DNA of 38,558 nucleotides from an uncultured Eubacteriales bacterium (lineage in GTDB: Bacteria > Bacillota > Clostridia > TANB77 > CAG-508): contig CASEIZ010000073.1 in assembly GCA_949288185.1 (NCBI GenBank), forward strand, positions 1 through 38,558, in the 5' to 3' direction. Numbering within the stretch: the first letter of the stretch is position 1; each line of letters opens with the position of its first letter. A program made the position numbers and the translations under genes. The notes below the pieces were generated by a model that was not told the DNA's origin, did not search any database, and was given only the letters and a program-made list of their open reading frames with translations. Positions 34,871 to 38,558 of the stretch are shown one piece after another.

Positions 34871-36235
34871 ATGGCAAAAAGTAAAACAATTTTTGTATGT
34901 AGTGAATGTGGTAATGAGTCTAGTAAATGGCTTGGAAAATGTCCAGCTTGTAATAGTTGGAATACATTTTATGAACAAAAAGTGGTAGAGACCAAAGCAG
35001 GAGGACACAAGGATTTAGCCAAAAGTGAAAATAAGCCACAAAAGTTAAATTCTTATGAGGCAAAAGAAACATTGAGAACTTCTACAGGTTTTGGAGAGTT
35101 AGATAGAGTATTAGGTGGGGGACTTGTAAAAGGTTCTCTTGTATTACTTGGTGGAGAACCTGGAATTGGAAAGTCTACTTTAATTTTGCAAATATGTGAT
35201 AAAGTAAAAGGTGAAGGAAAAGTTTTATATGTTTCAGGAGAAGAATCTGCAGAGCAAATTAAAATGAGAGCAGATAGATTAGGTATCAACAATGATGATA
35301 TTTTATTTTTAGGGGAAACAGATATAGATGTTGTGAATCAAGCGATTATAGAAGTGAATCCTAAATTGGTAATTATTGATTCTATTCAAACCATGTATTC
35401 AGAAGAAATTTCAGCAGCTGCTGGAAGTGTTAGTCAAGTAAGAGAGATTACTTCACAGGTTATGAGAGTATGCAAATCTAGAGCGATTACAACCATTATT
35501 ATTGGACATGTAACAAAAGAAGGAAATATTGCAGGTCCAAGAGTTTTAGAACATATGGTAGATACTGTGTTGTACCTAGAAGGAGAAAGATATTTTTCAT
35601 ACAGAGTATTAAGAGGTGTTAAAAATAGATTTGGTTCAACCAATGAAATTGGCATGTTTGAAATGAATGAAGAAGGTATGTGTGAAATTACCAATCCTTC
35701 AGATATTTTGATTTCAGAAAGAGAAGATAATCCAGCTGGTTCTTGTATTGTTTCTAGTATAGAAGGAACAAGGGCCATCTTAATAGAATTACAAGCTTTA
35801 ACAACCCAAAGTATTTTCGGATTTCCCAAAAGAACAGCAAATGGAACGGATTATAATAGATTAGCATTATTAATTGCCGTATTAGAAAAAAGAGCAGGCA
35901 TTATGTTAGGAAGTCAAGACATCTATTTAAATTTAGTAGGAGGTATAAGAGTAAATGAACCATCTATTGATTTAGGTATGATGATGGCAGTGGTTTCCAG
36001 TTTTAAAAATGTACCAATTCCAAAAGACATGGTAATTATCGGAGAAGTGGGGTTGACAGGAGAAGTCAGAAGAATTAATGTGATTGATAAAAGGTTGAAA
36101 GAAGCAGAAAAATTGGGATTTAAGAGTTGTATTATTCCAGAATCTAACAAAAAAGACTTGAAAGAAACATATAAATTAGATATAATAGGTGTCAGCAATA
36201 TTAATGAAGCAATGAAAAAGATTGGATTAAAATAG
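34871..36235 (+). CDS. radA: DNA repair protein RadA (Sms)
   Basis: RecA-like ATPase that promotes branch migration in recombination. It has 454 residues, the usual length. The N-terminal zinc finger has Cys10, Cys13, Cys24 and Cys27 (CSECG, CPAC). Walker A is GGEPGIGKST (about 94-103), the RadA-specific motif is KNRFGSTNEIGMFEM, and the Lon-like C-terminal domain has YLNLVGGIRVNEPSIDLGMM. ATG 34871 lies 2 nt after A7; the only SD-like sequence is AAAAGGA within that repeat, about 5 nt upstream. disA follows, the common radA-disA order in Firmicutes. Confidence 0.96.
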   Translation: MAKSKTIFVCSECGNESSKWLGKCPACNSWNTFYEQKVVETKAGGHKDLAKSENKPQKLNSYEAKETLRTSTGFGELDRVLGGGLVKGSLVLLGGEPGIGKSTLILQICDKVKGEGKVLYVSGEESAEQIKMRADRLGINNDDILFLGETDIDVVNQAIIEVNPKLVIIDSIQTMYSEEISAAAGSVSQVREITSQVMRVCKSRAITTIIIGHVTKEGNIAGPRVLEHMVDTVLYLEGERYFSYRVLRGVKNRFGSTNEIGMFEMNEEGMCEITNPSDILISEREDNPAGSCIVSSIEGTRAILIELQALTTQSIFGFPKRTANGTDYNRLALLIAVLEKRAGIMLGSQDIYLNLVGGIRVNEPSIDLGMMMAVVSSFKNVPIPKDMVIIGEVGLTGEVRRINVIDKRLKEAEKLGFKSCIIPESNKKDLKETYKLDIIGVSNINEAMKKIGLK

Positions 36236-36245
36236 TTTGATGATT

Positions 36246-36282
36246 AAAAATATATATTTAATTCAAATCTAAATATATTTTT
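36246..36282 (+). terminator. AT-only hairpin between radA and disA
   Basis: AAAAATATATATTTA pairs with TAAATATATTTTT (about 13 bp) before TTATT. It is weak without G-C pairs, so it may be only a partial terminator. Confidence 0.35.
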
Positions 36283-36331
36283 ATTATGTTTTACACATTT
36301 ATAATATATTAAGTAAGAAGGGAGATTAATT

Positions 36332-37405
36332 TTGAAAAAGGTAAAAGAAGATAATATTACATCTGTTTTAAAATTAATAGCTCCAGGAACACCAATAAGA
36401 GATGGTCTGGAAAATATATTAAGAGCAAAGACAGGAGCATTATTATTAATTACAGATAATAATGAAGTGATAAAACAAATTGTTGATGGTGGATTTGTAA
36501 TTAATGAAGAATATACATCGTCAAAATTATATGAATTGGCAAAAATGGATGGGGCAATCGTATTGAGTGGAGATATGAAAAAAATCCTATATGCCAATAC
36601 ACAATTAATTCCAGAGCATGAAATTCAAACAACAGAAACAGGAACAAGACATAGAACAGCAGAAAGAACGGCAAAACAGACAGGAGAATTAGTCATTAGT
36701 ATTTCACAAAGAAGAAACATCATTACAGTCTTTAAAGGAAATGACAGATATGTTTTGGAAGGCACAGATGTTGTACTAAATAAGGCAAACCAAGCAATTC
36801 AAACATTAGAAAAATATAAAAAAGTATTTGATAATAAACTAAATATATTGAATGAATATGAATTTAATGATATAGTAACATTGCAAAATGTTGTACTTGT
36901 TATTCAAAGAGCAGAAATGGTTATGCGAATTGTAGAAGAAATACAAAGACAAATCTATGAGCTTGGAGATGATGGAAGACTAGTAAAAATGCAACTAGAT
37001 GAATTAATCGGAGGACTTGAAAAAGAGGAAAGTTTGATTATAAAAGATTATGTTGCTAAAAAGAAAAAATCTCCTGATAAGATTTTAGAAGAGCTAAAAG
37101 ATTTAGAATATGAAGAATTATTAAAAGAATCATCAATTGCAAAATTATTAGGATATGAATATTTTGATAATTATGATGAAGTTGCAGTTTATCCAAAAGG
37201 ATATCGAATTTTAAGCAAAGTGCCAAGAATGCCAAACAATATAGTAGAAAACTTAGTAGATTCTTTTAAATCATTTCAACATATATTGGCAGCAGATATT
37301 GAAAGCTTAGATGAAGTTGATGGTATTGGAGAAGTAAGAGCGAGAACAATTAAGCAATCATTAAAAAGAATGCAAGAACAATTTGTTTTTGATAATATGA
37401 TTTAA
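36332..37405 (+). CDS. disA: Diadenylate cyclase DisA
   Basis: Makes the second messenger c-di-AMP from two ATP and scans DNA for branched structures. It has 357 residues. The DAC domain has MDGAIVLSG (near 73) and TGTRHRTAERTAKQT (RHR near 106), the two catalytic motifs. A central helical linker follows, and the C-terminal helix-hairpin-helix DNA-binding domain contains IESLDEVDGIGEVRARTIKQ. The start is TTG with AAGGGAG upstream. It is paired with radA, whose product is known to restrain DisA in Bacillus. Confidence 0.96.
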   Translation: MKKVKEDNITSVLKLIAPGTPIRDGLENILRAKTGALLLITDNNEVIKQIVDGGFVINEEYTSSKLYELAKMDGAIVLSGDMKKILYANTQLIPEHEIQTTETGTRHRTAERTAKQTGELVISISQRRNIITVFKGNDRYVLEGTDVVLNKANQAIQTLEKYKKVFDNKLNILNEYEFNDIVTLQNVVLVIQRAEMVMRIVEEIQRQIYELGDDGRLVKMQLDELIGGLEKEESLIIKDYVAKKKKSPDKILEELKDLEYEELLKESSIAKLLGYEYFDNYDEVAVYPKGYRILSKVPRMPNNIVENLVDSFKSFQHILAADIESLDEVDGIGEVRARTIKQSLKRMQEQFVFDNMI

Positions 37406-37460
37406 TGGAACATTAGGGACGTGCCAAATCGTTTCAAAATGGAACAAAAGGGACAGACCT
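37406..37460 (+). repeat. Short direct repeat of TGGAACA..AGGGAC
   Basis: TGGAACATTAGGGAC and TGGAACAAAAGGGAC are 34 nt apart. CGTTTC lies between them, and the first unit could be a diverged form of the 31-bp frame (37416-37446 ends in ACA). It lies directly after the disA stop. Confidence 0.45.
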
Positions 37461-37520
37461 AAGAATGATATCAGTATTTCAAAATATTTAAAAAGATAAG
37501 AGAAAGGAAAAGTGAGTTAA

Positions 37521-38318
37521 ATGGGAAAATTTAAAAATATTATATGGATAGTTGCTTTAGTTATTTTAATTGTTTTAATAGGAGTTATTGCTTATGGATA
37601 TTATAGAAATGCAACAATGGAAGTTACAAGACCAGTAGCGACAATGGAAGTAGAAAATTTTGGGACAATCAAATTTGAACTATATCCAGAATATGCCCCA
37701 GAAACAGTAGCAAATTTCGTAACATTGGCAAATAGAGGATTTTATGATGGATTAACATTTCACAGAATTGTATCAGATTTTATGATTCAAGGTGGAGATA
37801 AGAATGGAGATGGAACAGGCTTAGCAACAACGAGTGATTTAAAAGACGATGGTGATGATACAGAATATACAATAAAAGGTGAATTCATAGCAAATGGTGT
37901 GGATAACAAGTTACAATTTGAAGAAGGTGTTGTTGCAATGGCAAGATCTGATTACACCAGTTATTCTTCAACATTAACAGAAGAATCATATAATTCAGGA
38001 AGTTCTCAATTCTTTATTATGACAGCAGAAAATACAGGATTAAATGGACAATATACTTCTTTTGGTAAAGTAATAGAAGGTATGGATATTGTACATCAAA
38101 TTGAAGCAGTAGAAGTGAAAGCAGCAGATGATGCAGAAACAACAGGAAACACAGAAGTAAGTACACCAGTAAATCCACCAGTTATTACATCAATTAGAGT
38201 AGAAACAAATGGAATTGATTATGGATTACCTGAAACACTAACACCATTTGATTATACATCATGGTTATATCAACAATATGGAATTGATCCAAGCAGTATG
38301 ACAACTGTTCAAGAATAA
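37521..38318 (+). CDS. Membrane-anchored cyclophilin-type peptidyl-prolyl isomerase
   Basis: This 265-residue protein has an N-terminal membrane helix (about residues 7-28) without a lipobox cysteine, so the catalytic domain lies outside the cell, tethered. It would assist folding of secreted or wall proteins. The cyclophilin core has FVTLANRGFYDGLTFHRIV, FMIQGGDKNGDG, SSQFFIMTAENTGLNGQYTS and FGKVIEGMDIV. Insertions with Thr/Asp-rich sequence make it longer than the 170-residue minimum. The ATG follows GAAAGGAAAAG. It follows disA by 115 nt. Confidence 0.93.
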   Translation: MGKFKNIIWIVALVILIVLIGVIAYGYYRNATMEVTRPVATMEVENFGTIKFELYPEYAPETVANFVTLANRGFYDGLTFHRIVSDFMIQGGDKNGDGTGLATTSDLKDDGDDTEYTIKGEFIANGVDNKLQFEEGVVAMARSDYTSYSSTLTEESYNSGSSQFFIMTAENTGLNGQYTSFGKVIEGMDIVHQIEAVEVKAADDAETTGNTEVSTPVNPPVITSIRVETNGIDYGLPETLTPFDYTSWLYQQYGIDPSSMTTVQE

Positions 38319-38383
38319 AAATGTACATAGAATGGAATAATAACAAAAAAATCGGAAAAAATAAAATAAAATTTACAAAATGG

Positions 38384-38413
38384 TTGACAAGATGGGGTGA
38401 AATAGTTTAAAAT
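38384..38413 (+). promoter_or_regulatory. Promoter of the tRNA cluster
   Basis: TTGACA (38384-38389) and TAAAAT (38408-38413) have 18-nt spacing, 36 nt before the tRNA-His gene. Confidence 0.65.
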
Positions 38414-38449
38414 AAGTAATGTGCTAATCAAAAGGTGCACGTAAACTAT

Positions 38450-38527
38450 GGTGGATGTAGCGTAGTTGGTTAACGCGCCAGTTTGTGGCACTGGAGACCG
38501 TGGGTTCGAGTCCCATCTTCCACCCCA
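38450..38527 (+). tRNA. tRNA-His (GTG anticodon)
   Basis: The anticodon stem CCAGT/ACTGG encloses the loop TTGTGGC with anticodon GTG. The acceptor stem GTGGATG/CTTCCAC has one T-T mismatch. The base before it is G (the G-1 typical of tRNA-His), facing discriminator C at 38524, and CCA is encoded at 38525-38527. The T-arm has GTTCGAGTC. Confidence 0.95.
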
Positions 38528-38534
38528 TATATAT

Positions 38535-38558
38535 TGGGCTGTAGCCAAGCGGTAAGGC
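38535..38558 (+). tRNA. 5' part of a second tRNA, probably tRNA-Gln (cut by window end)
   Basis: TGGGCTGTAGCCAAGCGGTA is the start of an acceptor stem and D-arm, 7 nt after tRNA-His. This 5' sequence is typical of clostridial tRNA-Gln(TTG), but the anticodon lies outside the window. Confidence 0.7.

Noticed and set aside
38309-38548. Minus-strand reading frame with WDSNPRSP and GALTNYATS across the tRNA genes
   Set aside because: This is the well-known false protein produced by reading tRNA sequence antisense; tRNA-His and the second tRNA explain it.

Overview
The window is AT-rich chromosomal DNA from a low-GC Gram-positive bacterium, most likely a member of the Clostridia. Supporting signs are an hrcA-grpE-dnaK-dnaJ operon with CIRCE operators, the radA-disA pair, an MreB/Mbl protein, an LtaS-like sulfatase, QueH, strong AGGAGG ribosome sites and several TTG starts (hrcA, the LtaS-like gene, the transglycosylase, the REP transposase, disA). 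The species cannot be fixed from the sequence; an uncultured gut-type clostridium is my guess.

Layout. 1-1121: 3' end of gltX and a DUF951 gene. 1226-4952, minus strand: a DUF1653 gene, serS, purA and a frameshifted engB. 5132-5989: a CaCA-type exchanger. 6127-7535: an unrecognised two-gene unit. 7661-13503: the heat-shock operon, with a CYTH gene inserted between grpE and dnaK and a strong hairpin between dnaK and dnaJ. 13518-16635: an Alg14/Alg13-like glycosyltransferase pair and an LtaS-like enzyme. 16789-20497: ruvB, a WG-repeat membrane protein, a small unknown gene and queH. 20588-21490, minus strand: a PfkB sugar kinase. 21571-24000: a MITE-like palindrome, a peptide deformylase/HAD fusion and a small protein. 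24195-30278: a GT-C glycosyltransferase, a CoaE-like kinase, a second small protein of the same family, polA and a lytic transglycosylase. 30419-33664: mreB/mbl, mtaB and a hypothetical gene. 33668-34868: a REP-associated Y1 transposase (RAYT) with repeats on both sides. 34871-38318: radA, disA and a membrane-anchored cyclophilin. 38450 to the end: tRNA-His and the start of a second tRNA, probably tRNA-Gln.

The most unusual feature is a dispersed family of 31-bp palindromic elements. I count 17 units at 11 sites, in two subfamilies (A, TGTCC...GGGACA; B, TGTCGCAT...ATGCGACA). Both share the frame TGTC, CGTTT at positions 15-19, and TGnGACA at the end. At nine sites a unit lies within 5 nt of a stop codon or overlaps it, and it supplies the last codons of ruvB, mtaB and the GT-C gene. 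Subfamily A flanks the RAYT in inverted orientation, so this looks like a REP/RAYT system whose elements also act as terminators and gene ends.

Three further points stand out. First, three paralogous small proteins (7095, 23658, 26441) each follow a different partner gene. Second, one of those pairs is bracketed by identical 70-bp direct repeats. Third, a deformylase domain is fused to a complete HAD phosphatase domain.
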